DNA from: Gymnopus androsaceus JB14
Taxonomy: Eukaryota; Basidiomycota; Agaricomycetes; Agaricales; Omphalotaceae
Length of the DNA: 64,000 nt
Assembly (NCBI GenBank): GCA_009733575.1
Contig: ML769394.1
Coordinates: 186,001-250,000, forward strand
Direction of reading: 5' to 3'
The translations under genes and the position numbers were made by a program. Shown piece after piece: positions 1 through 12,400 of the stretch (positions within the stretch are counted from its first letter, which is position 1; each line of letters starts with the position of its first letter). A model generated the notes under the pieces. The model was given only the letters and a program-made list of their open reading frames with translations. It made no database searches and was not told the origin of the DNA.

Positions 1-945
1 CCTGCCTTGGGAGGCTTCTTGCCAGATCTTTTCCACAAGGACTCGCAACCCAGCTTCCAAATTCCTCCTCCACAATCTGTCGTTCCGGTGCATGACCTGC
101 CATTCATTTACCCTCACGCCCCCGCCAACCCCAACATCAATGACACCATTCCCGGTCTTCTCGTACTCCATATTCGACGCGGTGATTTCGCTGATCACTG
201 CATTAATCTTGTCCAGTGGGGGTCGTCTTTCAATGGCTTCAACTCGTTTGACGATTTACGCGAGAGGGATGGTTTCGACGCTGCTGCAGCCGGTGCAGGA
301 ACACCTCTGCCTGGCGCCGAACCAGTTGAACCAGAAAGCGAATTAGATTTCGCTGCGAGATTGGATGGGATGTCCGAGGAGGACAAAACCGAAGCTAGGC
401 GTGTATACGCTGATAGCGTCAAAGCTTATGCTGCTGCCAAAAGGGATTACGACGATAGGAAAGCCAACTTTGAAACTGCAAAGGCACAATATCTCGAGCG
501 GTGTTTCCCAGACATAGACCAAATCGTTAGACATGTGAGGCAAGTCCGCGAAGACGTAGCTCTTGCAGGGGGTTCATCTTCGCGGAGATTACAATTACGG
601 CGCCCATCTCGCTTCCAACATCCATCTTTCCCGCCTTCTGCACCGTTAACTCATATCTATATCATGACTAACGCAAAACTACCGTTCCTCGCTCAACTTC
701 GGTTAGCTCTCGAGAACGATGCCATAAACAACAACCGTCTCAATCTTCCTCCTTGGGAATCAATATACAGCTCCCGAGATCTTGAGCTTGGATGGGAAGA
801 AGGTCATGTCGCGCAGGCGCTGGACATGTATGTTGCTCAACGGGCCGAGGTGTTTGTTGGCAATGGGTTCTCGAGTTTGACTTCAAATATCATCATGCTT
901 AGAAAGGCGAATGGGGTAGAGTCAGTTAAAACACGGCTGTGGTGA
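1..945 (+). CDS. Fucosyltransferase-like protein, 3' part only
   Basis: The reading frame is open from the left edge to the TGA at 943-945, so the 5' part of the gene lies outside the window. The visible part contains LHIRRGDFADHC and, near the end, GNGFSSLTSNIIMLR. Both resemble the conserved blocks of fungal proteins related to GDP-fucose protein O-fucosyltransferases, where the HxRRGDF segment belongs to the nucleotide-sugar binding region. Between them lies an Ala/Glu/Lys-rich stretch (about residues 95-165 of the visible part) that looks like a helical insertion. No intron is evident in the 945 bases. Enzyme activity and substrate are inferred from the family; they cannot be shown from this fragment. 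The first codon in the window is not a real start. Confidence 0.6.
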   Translation, partial: PALGGFLPDLFHKDSQPSFQIPPPQSVVPVHDLPFIYPHAPANPNINDTIPGLLVLHIRRGDFADHCINLVQWGSSFNGFNSFDDLRERDGFDAAAAGAGTPLPGAEPVEPESELDFAARLDGMSEEDKTEARRVYADSVKAYAAAKRDYDDRKANFETAKAQYLERCFPDIDQIVRHVRQVREDVALAGGSSSRRLQLRRPSRFQHPSFPPSAPLTHIYIMTNAKLPFLAQLRLALENDAINNNRLNLPPWESIYSSRDLELGWEEGHVAQALDMYVAQRAEVFVGNGFSSLTSNIIMLRKANGVESVKTRLW

Positions 946-1311
946 GACTTGTAACTTGTGATTTTTTGGACGTATTACGAACTTTGAACCACTCTCCTTG
1001 CATCTTGAACAATCTGTAGACATTACTTAGATAGATATAATACCTTGCGCTCCGAATCTACTAAATCCTTGTAGTGCTGTATCATGCTGGCGCTTTTCTA
1101 CATGGTTATCAAACCACAATAAAGCATTTCTGCCCTAGTGGTAACTCGGGCTCGATTCCCTTTAATGCATGCTCTTCTGATATCCCACTGGTTTTCCTTT
1201 TTTTTCTCTTCCTGATGCCTTTCTCTCAAGCCGCTGAAGAAGCATTGATATATCTGCCGACTGCTACTTGTATATCACTATTTTTCTCGTAGATACATTG
1301 ACTGGCCCCGG
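946..1311. other. Convergent intergenic spacer
   Basis: This is the 3' spacer between the fucosyltransferase-like gene (plus) and TSR1 (minus). It is AT-rich with short T-runs near 1200. The short open frames in it have no recognisable protein and no plausible splice structure. I see no RNA gene. Confidence 0.5.
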
Positions 1312-4127
1312 TCAGTCCATATCAACATCTCCATCCTTATCCTCCCCATTTACTTCAACCACCCCCGCACTTGTGCCGCTCTCAATCCTCCCAACCTCCG
1401 CCTCACACCCAATACCCTCCGCTTCAACTCCACTAGACCACCTCGGATAAACGCGCTTATACAAACTCATACAGACAGTATCCATTTGGCTTATGGGACC
1501 ATCAAAGTGGGCCTGGAAAAAGGAGGGAGGGTTGTAGGTACGGAAGCGAAAAAGGAAATACTAGACGCACCTTGAAATACCCATGTGTTCCCAACGACTC
1601 CTTGATATGTCCTGTTCGTCCATGTTTGGTGTGTAGCTGGATGGGAGCAAAGTATGTTACGTCGTCTGTTTGGTATAAATCAGCTCCGAGCAACATGATA
1701 CAAGCGAGTAAGAACTCACTAGAATCAAAAAACATATACCTAACCGTCGCCGTCTTTTTGTGGACCTTGAACGGGTGTCCTGTCAATACGATGCGTTTGG
1801 CGATGATGCGGTTTGGGTCGGGGGAGATGTACGTTCCAGAGGCTACGAGGTTGTATGTGGGTACAGAGGCTAGTGCTACACAAATGAGTAGGGAAGACGC
1901 AAAGAAGAGAAAAGTGGGTTCTAACCTCCGTTCCCATCTTCCCTCAACAAAACACACGGTACCTTCCCACTCCCCACTACCACAGGCGCATACACAGTCG
2001 CCATACTCGTCGTTCCGTGCTGTAGGTATCGTTCGAATTTGTGGACGTTGTTTGGGGTTGGTTTGCCTGAGGGCCAGTCAATATACACCAGTACGAAAAC
2101 AAAAACAGAAAAATCCAGCACATCCCCGCCGACTACACAAAGCAAAGAAAGAACTCACCCCCCTCAAAAGTTGAATACACTGGGTTAACGTGTAACCTCC
2201 TGGGCCCTATACAGAGAATCAGCGGGTCCTGGAACGTGGTTTGTAAGAGCACATAAGAATGAAAAGGGAACGAAGCTCACCTTACTCCTCACACTTCCAT
2301 TATACTCTGTATTCCTCGTAACTGTGAAATTGAGTACAGTCATTTTGTGTTCGTGCGGGAAGAGGGAGAAGAGGACTGGAGGGAAGGAGTTGGCGGCCTT
2401 GGTTAATGTTAATCCCATAGCTTGAGTTACCCCCTTCAAGACAACCATTACCCTCGTTCCTTCCCCGATCCCGACCCCAGCGTCGAAAGCCTCCTCGCGA
2501 TCCTTTTCAATTCGGGATTCGTGTTTCTTCCATGCGTTGGTGCCACCCCTTCCATTCGGATTGCCTATATTAAAATCACAATCAGTATCCGTACGAACCC
2601 TCCCATTAGTCCTCATGCTTACCTTTCGACGGCTCACCAAACCCAAAGACCCTCCCATAATCTTTTGGCAACGCCTCATACGCATCCCACGGGCTCGTTC
2701 GGAAACTCCTCAAACCTCTGTATCGCGCGAATCGCGTTCTGGCAAGGGAAGGAGGGAGGGGGGTGTCGATTTCGTCTGGGAAGAGAGCGTGGGTTCGTTC
2801 CTCAGAGGAACGATTTTGATTTGAGGATTGACGCCAGGAAGCTAGCCTGAGAAGAATAATCAGTATAACGATAACAAGTTTTGGATTAAGAAAACACGTA
2901 CTGTCGGTCTTCCTCCTCCTGTGGTAAATCCTCAAACGTGACCTTTTTTTCGCCCTGATCCATTTCTTCGTCCGCATCACCGTCGTCGACGTCGACCCCT
3001 TCGCCCTCCTCGAGGTCTTCATCAACCATCCAGGAAGCCTGGTATTCACTCATACCCTTTGGGATCTTGGATATAGACTTTGGAGTGGTACTATTTGATG
3101 CGTCTGGGATTTCAATTTCGATAGATTCAGGCTCTCCGCCCTCGTTTCCTTCTCCTCCGCCCTGCATCTCCTCTTCACTAGGCCAAGTCTGTTCGCCCTC
3201 GGCTTGATCGGGATTAGTGCTAACGAGTGAATCAGCTTCGTCGGCAGTTGGTTCTGCTAGCACGACTCCCGAGTCGGGGTCTTGGATGCTATTAACCTGA
3301 TAATCGCCGTATCCAGGGATATGCACCAATCTGTTTGGATCGAGGAATGAACCGCGAGTTATTCCTGTTATTTTTAGTTGGTCATCCACCCACTGGACCC
3401 CCTCGGCAACCAAATACGCCCTCCCAGCTCTCCACTTTACTTGCCTCGGAACACCCTCGCACAATGCTCTAAGCGCATTCAACGACTCGGATTGAACACC
3501 CAAATCATATACCTTCGATATATCGGGAACAAAGTATTTGGTGTAGGAAAGAAGGGAAGCACGAGTTGACTTGTCGACTGCAGTGGTAACCGCAACAACC
3601 CTCGGTAAACCCTGCGCCTGCAAAGCCCTAAACATGGTCTCTCCCTTTTCTCCGACCTCCTCGTCTTTTGACAAGATGAGAAGCACGTAGTCTGCGATTT
3701 TACAAGCATCGAGAGTCGCAAAGAAAGTATTTGGGAATAAGAATTGAAGGGAAGTTTTCTGTCGAGTGACAGTTTGTCCGACTTGGTACTCTTCGCCCAC
3801 TAATTTCTTCACGTACTTGTGAGCATCCACATCGTCCGTCAAGCTGACCACTGCAACTATCCTCGGCGCTCCTCCAAATACCCTCTTCGCATTGATCAGC
3901 CCCGACCTCTTTTGCGCTTGGGCCTGTTTCGCTGCGTTGCGTCGATTTAGGCGGAGATGGGCAGGGGAGGACAGGGTTGCGATGGACGGAGTAGAAGTTT
4001 TGGAGTTTGGCCCTGTGCGGCCTTTGGCAGCATCCTTCAAACTGCCCTTGGACGAATGTTTACTTTTAAATGCCTTGTTGCTTTGCTTTAGCGTTGGTCT
4101 ATGATGATGTCCCTGTCCTTGTACCAT
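1312..4127 (-). CDS. TSR1: Ribosome maturation factor TSR1
   Basis: TSR1 is a GTPase-like assembly factor of the 40S ribosomal subunit, related to BMS1 and acting on late nuclear/cytoplasmic pre-40S particles. The start is the ATG at 4127-4125, giving [18 protein letters not shown], the usual basic N-terminus of the family; the open frame upstream of it is not supported. The first exon (to about 2900) carries the AARP2CN region ([18 protein letters not shown]) and an acidic tail. Later exons give [24 protein letters not shown] and the C-terminal block [20 protein letters not shown], followed by [18 protein letters not shown] and [10 protein letters not shown], all typical of the BMS1/TSR1 C-terminal domain. 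The TGA is at 1314-1312. At least five short introns split the 3' half. No frame break was found. As usual in TSR1, no complete GTP-binding P-loop is seen. Confidence 0.93.
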
Positions 4128-4505
4128 GGCTAGTACAAGTAGATATGGATAAGCGTGCGATGGGTATGGGATGAGTATGGAACGGATGAAGAACCGATCT
4201 AGAGGAAAAATGAGCGCCTCGAGGTAGGTGCTCAAAAAATGTGTCCGGCAGGCATTAGGCGCGCTTATCAGTAAACGCTCTGATAAGACAATGGCTCAAT
4301 GGCTCAACGATATATATTCATTCAGATTCATTCCATCTAGAAATCATTACTGACTCTGACATTGTAACCCATTGAACTCCTCTTCTTCTTTTGCCGAATG
4401 AGATAACTTATATCATTGCAAAGGCATACGTTATACCTGACGACCAAACAAAAGTTTTGTCTCGACTCTCAAGGCCAACTTCTCAAGGCGTTTCCATTAA
4501 ATCAA
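4128..4505. other. Upstream region of TSR1
   Basis: This stretch lies upstream of TSR1 and ends at the left inverted repeat of the element at 4506. It should hold the TSR1 promoter. I see no clear TATA box and no convincing gene. Confidence 0.35.
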
Positions 4506-4683
4506 CATCAGCAAAACCTGTATTTTCGCTGGAGGTCTCCAGAGATCTCCAGAGCTTGACAGCTGTCAAAAAAACTGTCAATTTTCTCCAGAGATCTCCA
4601 GAGGTCTCTGGAATAGGGTACCTTGCTCCAGAGATGTCCCAAATGAATGGGTTTTCTCCAGCGAAATACAGGTTTTGCTGATG
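4506..4683. mobile_element. 178-bp MITE-like element with terminal inverted repeats
   Basis: The two ends are near-perfect inverted repeats. The left end, 4506-4534, starts CATCAGCAAAACCTGTA. The reverse complement of 4656-4683 is the same apart from one T fewer in a T-run. The interior has repeated, partly palindromic CTCCAGAGATCTCCAGAG blocks near 4537 and 4586, and a TTGACAGCTGTCAA palindrome near 4556, so the whole unit can fold into a long hairpin. It has no coding capacity. No clear target-site duplication is visible at the borders. Small size, terminal inverted repeats and lack of a gene fit a non-autonomous DNA transposon (MITE); the superfamily cannot be named from this copy. Confidence 0.6.
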
Positions 4684-4689
4684 AATGGG

Positions 4690-5960
4690 TACTCAGTCTC
4701 TTGTCATTAGTACGTGCTCCTAGTAAAGAGCTTGCAGCAGAGTGTCGATATGATATTGGTAAGTTTCATATTCACTGGCACTGCATGGAACAGGACAAGA
4801 ACAGGAGCCATTCTTTCAGAACAGAAATCATTGCGTATCCTTTCATTGACCAAATTCGAACTGGACTTGCATTATGTTGCCCAGATCCTTAGGTCTTTTT
4901 TACATTTCGAAGTTGATGTGTTGCTTTTGGAAAACCCTCTACATTCGTAGAGCTTCTAGAACCTCTTGCGCACTGCCCTAATCTAATTGAACTTGAACTC
5001 GGATATTCGATGCCAGAAGAATCAGTCCTCCAATATTTTTGGGACGACCCAAAGTTTGCTTTCCCATCTTTTGAGAAATTTCCAAGGTGCGATCTAGACT
5101 GGGAACCCTTCTTTGGAGTCCGGCATTCTAATATCGAACAGATACCATATTACAACCCCTCTTCTTGGCTACAAACTACCAATTCTGAGGTACTTTGAGG
5201 GGTCTCAATATAACTTTATCTTTTTGTCTAACCGTCGTTTCTCCAAGACGTTGTGCTGGATATGCAGGATCGCAATTTGGTCTAGACAGCTTTTTGGTAG
5301 AGACAATGGTCCTTCCGCGAACTGCTCCTCCGAGTAATCAACGAGATTGACAGGGGTAATTTGGACATTGGTTATTTTACCTGAGTCTGTTCGACTTAAT
5401 CAGTTACTTGAAGTACCCCCTCAATTCTCTTGCATCATGCCATCACATATGTGTTATGTATTCTTCCTGCATTGATTTTTATCGTTTCTAGTCAGGCCAC
5501 AAATGCTAAAGATTCATACAGAATTATTGCTGGTCACCTTCCTGATTTCGAGCATCTGAAATTGAATCTCTGTTTCATGCTCGGTCGTCATCACTGTCCA
5601 CTATGATGCGAAGGTACCAAGAGGTTTAATTTCTTGCTCGACCTCTTCGGTGGTCTAGCATTGAAAACTCTGGTAATTCGTTTCAATGTAAACACCCAGG
5701 TCACGAAGGAGCTTTACTTTAACAGGGCAGGTCAAAAATCCCTATAGTGTATTTAAGGAGGTGCAATCTTGTACAGCGTCGAAGACTGCGGCAGATGGGA
5801 CAGGTAATCGCTAGATATGAAGCCACTCATCCGAACACGAAGAACTATCACCAATTAAGATGCTTCGTGGTCTCAACCAAGGGTCATCGTTGGGATTTCG
5901 GGATGAGAGAATCCATTCCAGTTTGAGCCAATCAGTGCGAAACGAAATCGAAACGTAGAC
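4690..5960 (+). pseudogene. Degenerate F-box/LRR-like gene relic
   Basis: Several short coding-like blocks follow each other in changing frames, broken by stops. They include LRILSLTKFELDLHYVAQI (about 4830-4890), LEPLAHCPNLIELELGYS (about 4955-5010), a longer piece up to 5198, HLPDFEHLKLNL (about 5540) and a basic block near 5760-5930. The Leu-rich spacing (CPNLIELEL, FEHLKLNL) resembles the leucine-rich C-terminal part of Agaricomycete F-box proteins. No F-box, no single open frame and no consistent intron set can be built, so I read it as a decayed copy. The assignment to the F-box family is an inference from spacing only. Confidence 0.35.
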
Positions 5961-6625
5961 ATACAGATTACGGGGCATATTTGTAGAACTTACTGAGAGT
6001 CAAAGGTAATAAAATTACTTTAGCGATACGTAGTCTCAGCCGTCATTGACATGCAACGCAACGCAATGCAGGATTGCCAGGCTCTGGTCCAAAACCTTCG
6101 CGTCACCTTTCGAAGCCATTCAGTCAATGCAGGTTCGTTCTAAATTGGGGTATTCAAAACTGGAGAAATGAATTCGCGGATTTACGCAGGTAGTCCGTCT
6201 GGCTATGTTCATAGCTCGTCAAGGCTTGGAAGGAAAACGAAGCATGAAGGTGCTTTTAACATTTGACCAACACCTCGGGCGCCATAAATACCGGATGCTA
6301 AGTGTACGCATTGATATTGAACATTCGTTTTGTACGACTTCTTACTCATAATCACTTTTCTCTCTCAGAGCATCTGCAATATCTGCACATTCTCATGCTG
6401 TCGTTCAGCGGCTTCAGAGATGTTGATACCGAATCGCACATGTATGGTCCTATCAAGTCCGGTACGCGCTCTGAATTCTAGTTACAAATCTATGACCAAC
6501 CTACCGCCCGCAGCCTTGCCTTTAGTGTCTCGTACGAGGACGTGATATCTAGGCATGTGCAGACCTACTATTGTTTAAAATGTCTAGAAAAAGAAAAAAA
6601 AGTCCCTTTGTGAGTCGACCCCGCA
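5961..6625. other. Intergenic region downstream of the F-box gene
   Basis: It contains only short open frames. An alternative last exon of the minus-strand F-box gene could lie at 6482-6549. A run of A's near 6590-6600 marks the region beyond the F-box stop. No RNA gene is seen. Confidence 0.3.
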
Positions 6626-8173
6626 TTATAACTGAAAACAACCTACACTCATCCGGGCATAGACTTCATCCACATAACCCGCCACAACCTTGTCATTCCG
6701 TTTCATTACGGTAAATTTTTCCTTCGGACTTGCCACGGACAACGGAAGCCTCGTCTTGAGCTTCTCCTCGCTGTCGCCTTTGCGAGCTTCATCCACCACT
6801 GCTGAGATCGTCAGCTGGGATTTCGACGTGGACAGCAAAGTGTCCAGAGCTTCCCAGGCGTCGTCATCTGTCGCGAGTTGCCAGCGAGGAAATTGTAGAA
6901 GCAATTTCTGCATGTGGCAAGAGCGAGTAGTAGAGACGATGTCATGTAGCACCTGCATTGGCTTGAATCCGTGCGATGCTAGAAAGAGCGTCCGCAGGGC
7001 GCTATGTTGAGAAAAGTCAAAGTCCTCTGTCAAAACCCAAAATCATCAGCACACATCCTGAAAAAGCGGAAATAAATCACCTCTATTCGTCGTTCGTTGA
7101 TACAGAAACATCATCACTTCCTCTAGTGTATCCACGCACTCGTTGAGGTAGGCTCTCAACCCTGGCACCTCGTCATCCATCACTCGAAAGAGGTGCAGTG
7201 TGGACACACGGGGAATATCCATTCGACCATTCTTCGCACTTTTCTCGTTGTCTTCGTCGACCTTTGCATGTGACAATAACCACTGCATAAATGCTTCCAG
7301 AGCTGGCCCAGGTAGATCTAACCGGAGACTGCGAATGCTTTGTGGAAGCCTTATCGTCGTAGTCCCCTGCGCATTGACTGCTTCGTTCAAATCGAAGCTA
7401 TGCAATGGGTGGTTCCATACCCATGCTGACGTATCTCCATCCACGGAGACATTCATACCCGCCACACCCTCATCTCCAACTCTCCTCTTATTCGCTCGAT
7501 GATGACCATAAAATAATAGATCCTCCAGGTTGGCAAACCCGCATACCCACTCCATATCCCTTCTCAAACTTCTCCTGTGCAGTGTCGTCTCGAAAAATGC
7601 AAGAGTAGTGATGGTAGGGAAGTTTTGATGGAGGGCCGTGAGAGCGAACGCAGAAAGGTCGACACCGTGACGGAATAGACGAAGTGTGCGGAGGTGAAAG
7701 GGACTGGCAGTAGCCGCATTGGAGAACTTGGTGCAGTCAGTTTTGGTCGCAGGAAGCAGTGCCAGTAGCTCATCGAGCCATGCGGACGCTAGCACCTCCT
7801 TCTTTTCGGAGGGACGCAATACCAATGAAAGCTCTTGAAGGAACGGAGCGATCGTCGATGATGGAGCAAGAACGATGCGTATGAATGATGCTGCGCTTGA
7901 AGCGGGATTGATGTTCGTTCCCTCCTCGCTCTCGCTTTCGGTGTGGATGGGGATTTTCTCCCTGTCCTCCCCCCTCTCGGGACCGTTTGAGATATCTATA
8001 TTCTTTGCGAGAAGATGATATCTGCAAGCTACGTTGAAGGAATGCGAGACGAGACTGCTTGCTGCGAGAGTGAGTTTGTCGTCGTGGCAGTGATCAAGGA
8101 TGTAGTCTGAGACTTCTGGAGGGAAATTTGGTCCAGCCTGCTGCATACTGGCTTCGAGAGATGAGGGCATCAT
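6626..8173 (-). CDS. F-box domain protein
   Basis: The likely substrate-recognition subunit of an SCF ubiquitin ligase; target unknown. The start chosen is the first of two adjacent ATGs at 8173, because the frame upstream has no ATG. Residues about 15-55 (FPPEVSDYILDHCHDDKLT, then a Ser/Leu-rich helix and CRYHLLAKNI) match the F-box pattern of basidiomycete proteins. The rest has leucine-rich segments such as LRTLRLF and SIRSLRLDLPG, which fit irregular LRRs. One intron (about 7080 to 7030, donor GTGATT) joins TTNR to EDFDFSQHS in frame. The 3' end is uncertain: the frame stops at 6626, but a donor near 6648 could lead to a last exon ending between 6482 and 6549. No close named homologue is recognised. 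Confidence 0.65.
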
Positions 8174-9441
8174 TTGGAAAGGTGGAAAATTTGTAGTACC
8201 GGGTGTGATGGAACTGCTATACCAGAGGGCACCTTCCTGATATACTATATGCTTTGCGGGTTTCTCGCGTACCACGGTAAGAGTAATAGACCCATTTAGC
8301 TGTCATAATTGACTAACCGAACAATGAACATGCTTTAGCCACGATTCTCAAAACTAATTCCGCATCTCACTCATGACATGGGAGGTCTTATCTCTGCCCA
8401 TGCAATAATCGAGTCGAGTCCCATCGTAGTGCTTCCCTGCAAGCTGCTGCTGTAGTCCCTGTCAAAGGTTTGCGACAGGAGTCACTAAAATTCGTGTTCG
8501 GGTTCGTGTTCGCTTGACAAGCGGGAAGGAAGGTACAGTCAAAGCACGAAATGGTAAAGCTAAGCTGCTTACCCACTAGCCCATAGCACTTATCCCAGGT
8601 TTACCATCATCACCGCTAAACCAAAGAGAAGACCGAGTACATCAAGGTTTTCCACCATTAGGCCATAATGATACAGTACTTTTTTCCCCGCTAGGCAAGA
8701 CCGTAAAAGATAGATAGTATGGATTGGCTATAATCAGCGATCAAGGCAGGACAAATAATATCGTCGTTGAGGGCGTCCTGCAAAAGGAAAAGAAATGATG
8801 TCAATTGGCATAGTGGTAAAGTCGCGCGAATCTCCCAGTGGGAGACCTTGAAGTGATAGGGAATGGAAGTTCGAGCGAGCGAGGACGCCTGACAGCCCAT
8901 GCATCGATATCAGGGTTGTCGAAGTTCGAGGCGAGTTGATTATAAATTGAGGGCTTCGGCGGAGAAGGAAACGCACATAGGAATAGAGGCCTGAATCATC
9001 AAAATCAAAGAGACACGCTTGAGTTGAGCGCTTATTTATTATCGCTTCTATCGCTTCTATTCAAACGGACTTTGACCGGCCTATATATCCTATGCCATTC
9101 GATTCTTTGTTCTTAGCGCTTTCGATTCATCTAATATATTCTTTCTATATGCTTTTTAGACATTGTACCTGTTTCCTTTGTTCATTGCCTTGGCACCAAT
9201 GGCTTCCACACCGCCTTTCATTGCTTGCCCCGCTCCAACATTATTTATCCATTCATAACGCTTTGCTTTATTTTACTGTCAAGGACACCGTTTCAGCCTT
9301 TCAACCAATGAATCATGTAACGCGCCACTTCGTTATTGAACGCCCTTGTCAATGACGTCTCTTTCAAGGACGAAACATACATAAGCTGAATGAAGCTAGG
9401 ATGTACCCCACTACTTTATTCCTTTTCTTCAAGCTACCAAC
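8174..9441. other. Divergent intergenic region
   Basis: A 1.27-kb region between the minus-strand F-box gene and the plus-strand dynamin gene; it should hold both promoters. Short open frames here lack recognisable content. Around 8800-8880 there is a tRNA-like A-box/B-box pair that does not fold into a tRNA (see rejected items). Confidence 0.4.
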
Positions 9442-12400
9442 ATGTCTCAAGAACTACCCGCATCAGCCTATGCACGACGAAGAAAGGAAATCCTTGCGCT
9501 GTTGAAAAAGTTGGAAGGGTTTGGGTTAGTATTTTCTTTCAGCTGAAGAGTAACACGTTAACCTTGCGATTTTTACAGTGCCCAAGCCGACTTGGATCTT
9601 CCGCGAATCGCTGTCATAGGCAACCAGTCCGCTGGAAAGTCCAGTGTAATCGAAGGGATTAGCGGGGTAAAGTTCTATTCTGTCTTTCTGTTCACTTCTT
9701 GGTACTTACTCCAAACAACAGATCAACGTACCTAGGGACCCAGGAGCAGCATGCACCCGTACCCCCATGGAATGCCGTATGACCACATCCGCTTCCCCCT
9801 CTGCACCTTGGACCGCTCAAATATCCATTCGGCGCGAATATGATGACTACCTGCGACATCCTCTGTCCCAAGTTACAGAAGTCCCATTCGGTAAATCTAT
9901 AACTAATCCAGCAGAGCTGGAATTTGCTCTACGCAGAGCGCAATTCTCTATCCTAAACCCGAGTGTGCCTCCGGAAAGAATCCTTTCTGCAACTTCCGTC
10001 GCCGAATTGGATCAAATTTCATCAGCACAGTCATTGACCTTTTCGCGGAACGTGGTCTGCGTGGACCTCGAAGGTCCTGATCTGACGGACTTGAGTTTCA
10101 TTGATCTACCAGGTAATTTCATAACTGAAGTTAATGTTTGAATCATACTCACCAGAAAATCTCATCTAGGTCTGGTACAAAACGCTGAACCACAAGTTGT
10201 CCAACTTGTGGAAGATATGGCCAACTCATACATTGGTGGAAATAGTATCATTCTAGTCGTAATCACCATGGTTGATGACATTGAAAACCAAAAGGCTCTT
10301 CGTCTGGCTCATGACAAGGACCCAGAAGGACATCGAACTATAGGTGTTTTAACAAAGCCAGATATGCTAGTATCCGCAACCGCAGCCTCAAACCTTTGGC
10401 TGCAAGTCCTTGAGGGACATCGCCATCAGCTCTTGCACGGCTATTACTGTACACGGCAGCCAAATGACAATGAACGCAGGGCGGGGATAACACATTCTCG
10501 GGCAAAGGAAGTCGAGGAAGCGTTCTTTGCCGAGACGATACCCTGGGCCACCTCTAGTGAACCACAGAGGTCAGATTTCATCACCCTATCGATGTATGTC
10601 GCAAATAATTCCAAAAAATTTACAGGTTCGGGACGGGGAATTTGGTGTCAAGTTTGAGCAGGTTATTAGTGCAGGTTTTGAACGACAAGTAGGTCGAAAT
10701 CCTATATTCCATCACCAGTGTCATTTAATATTTCATCATCCAGACTTCCCGAGATCCGAAGCAAGACCGCCCATCAGCTTCAACGCACTAATGAACAATT
10801 AGCAGCTCTTCCATCTCCGATCCCTGCCAATCAACCTGCGCAAGCGTACCTCCTCTCACTCCTAGTGGAATACTGTATCGATGTCCAGACGTTTATTGAA
10901 GGCGGAGCTGGGAAGGCAGAGTTGATTCATGCAAACCTTGGAGCTTATAAGGAGTTGAAGGAGGGTGTGAGGGCGACGAAACCGTGGTTTATTCCGCTTT
11001 CGTCCCATGAAGGGAGGGAAGTAAGATCAATGGGGATGGAGATAAAAGACCTAAATGAAGAGCAGGAGGAGGAACAGGAAGACCGTGACGGAGATAATGC
11101 GTCTAACGAAAATGAAGTTCGGATTGGTGGTGCTGCGAGACCCAGTATGGATCTGTCAGACATGAAGAAACATATTGGACAGTATGCGATTTTCCGTCTC
11201 TTGCTTCTATTGCTCAATCCGTTTACAGATCTATAACTCGTGAACTCCCTAACAATGTTCCTTTCACCGCCAAAGTTGCATTGATCACACAATTTCAGCG
11301 AACCTGGCCGGTCCTCGTGAAGACTTGCCTTGATCGAGTGCAAGAGGCGTTAGAGAAGCTGCTATTGGACAAGATGATCGCACATTTCGGAAGGTTTAAT
11401 GTCTTGCAAGGAAACTTGAGGTATTCACACTTTGACTATATCAACGCAATCTGTTTTTCTCATCCTACCGTTATCCTCTTAGATCTTACATCAAGCAGCT
11501 TGTTCGATCGCAGCGCCAAGCTACACAACATTTTCTCGATGGCATCCTCGAAGCTGAATACAGCTCACCCTTTACCCAGAACACGGTATTCTTCAAGCGG
11601 ATTACAGATAATTGGGTTGAGAGGTATCGCGTATTGAGGGAACAGAGCCTCAAAAGCATTGGAGAGCTAGGCCAAGCTCAGCGAGTTTCTAGTACTCCGG
11701 CAAACTTCACCTTCAACGTCAATGGGACTGGTATTGCTGCTAGGGGCACCGATAATAGTAACAATACTGAGCGGCCCTCTAATCCTGCTAGGGGCACCAA
11801 TAATAGTGGGAACACAGAGTGGACCTCTAATCCTTTGTTTAACTGTAAGTCTTCCTAGCCGATGTGATCAAACTTTGCTAAGTATCGATTCATGCAGTCT
11901 CATCACCCGCCCGCACGACTAATCCTAATCCCACTCCCTCCAGTACTCCTGCCGCCAGCTCCACCAGTGGAGCTGGTTTTGGGCCCAACTCTAGCCCGTT
12001 CGTAGCACTGGCAAATACTAATAATGCGAAAGCTTCCTCCCAGCCTCGTGCTTTCCTCCCTTTTCCTATCGCGGCTCAGGGTCCGGGCCCGTTTTCCAAT
12101 AACGAAAGTACCAGAACGGAGGCGAATTCGACTACGATTCGAAATGAGTATGAGACTGAGATAATGGTAATGGCTGAAGTGAGGGCATATTTCCAGCTGG
12201 CATGCATGGTGTGTATATTCCGATTCGTATCAGAATATGGTCTTGGAAATGGCTGACGCCTTTTCCCAGAGAATAATTGATACCATCCCGGGCCTCATTG
12301 ACCTCAAGTTTGTTCGCGCGGTGGGCAAGAGCCTACAGCCTTTCCTTGTTGATAGATTCGAGATTGGGCATGATATGCCTGGTAGTGCCGCAACTAGCGT

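Noticed and set aside
1135..1170. A T-arm-like sequence GGGCTCGATTCCC.
   Set aside because: No A box at the right distance and no acceptor or anticodon stem.
4127..4235. An N-terminal extension of TSR1 in the same frame.
   Set aside because: The family N-terminus begins at [10 protein letters not shown], encoded from 4127; the upstream part is not conserved-looking.
8173..8275. An upstream extension of the F-box protein.
   Set aside because: The frame opens at a GTG with no ATG, so the ATG pair at 8173 is the first credible start.
8796..8880. A tRNA-like stretch with an A-box (TTGGCATAGTGGTAAAG) and a weak B-box (AAGTTCGAGCG).
   Set aside because: No acceptor stem pairs, the anticodon loop lacks T33 and the variable region is too long. 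At most it is a tRNA-derived remnant.
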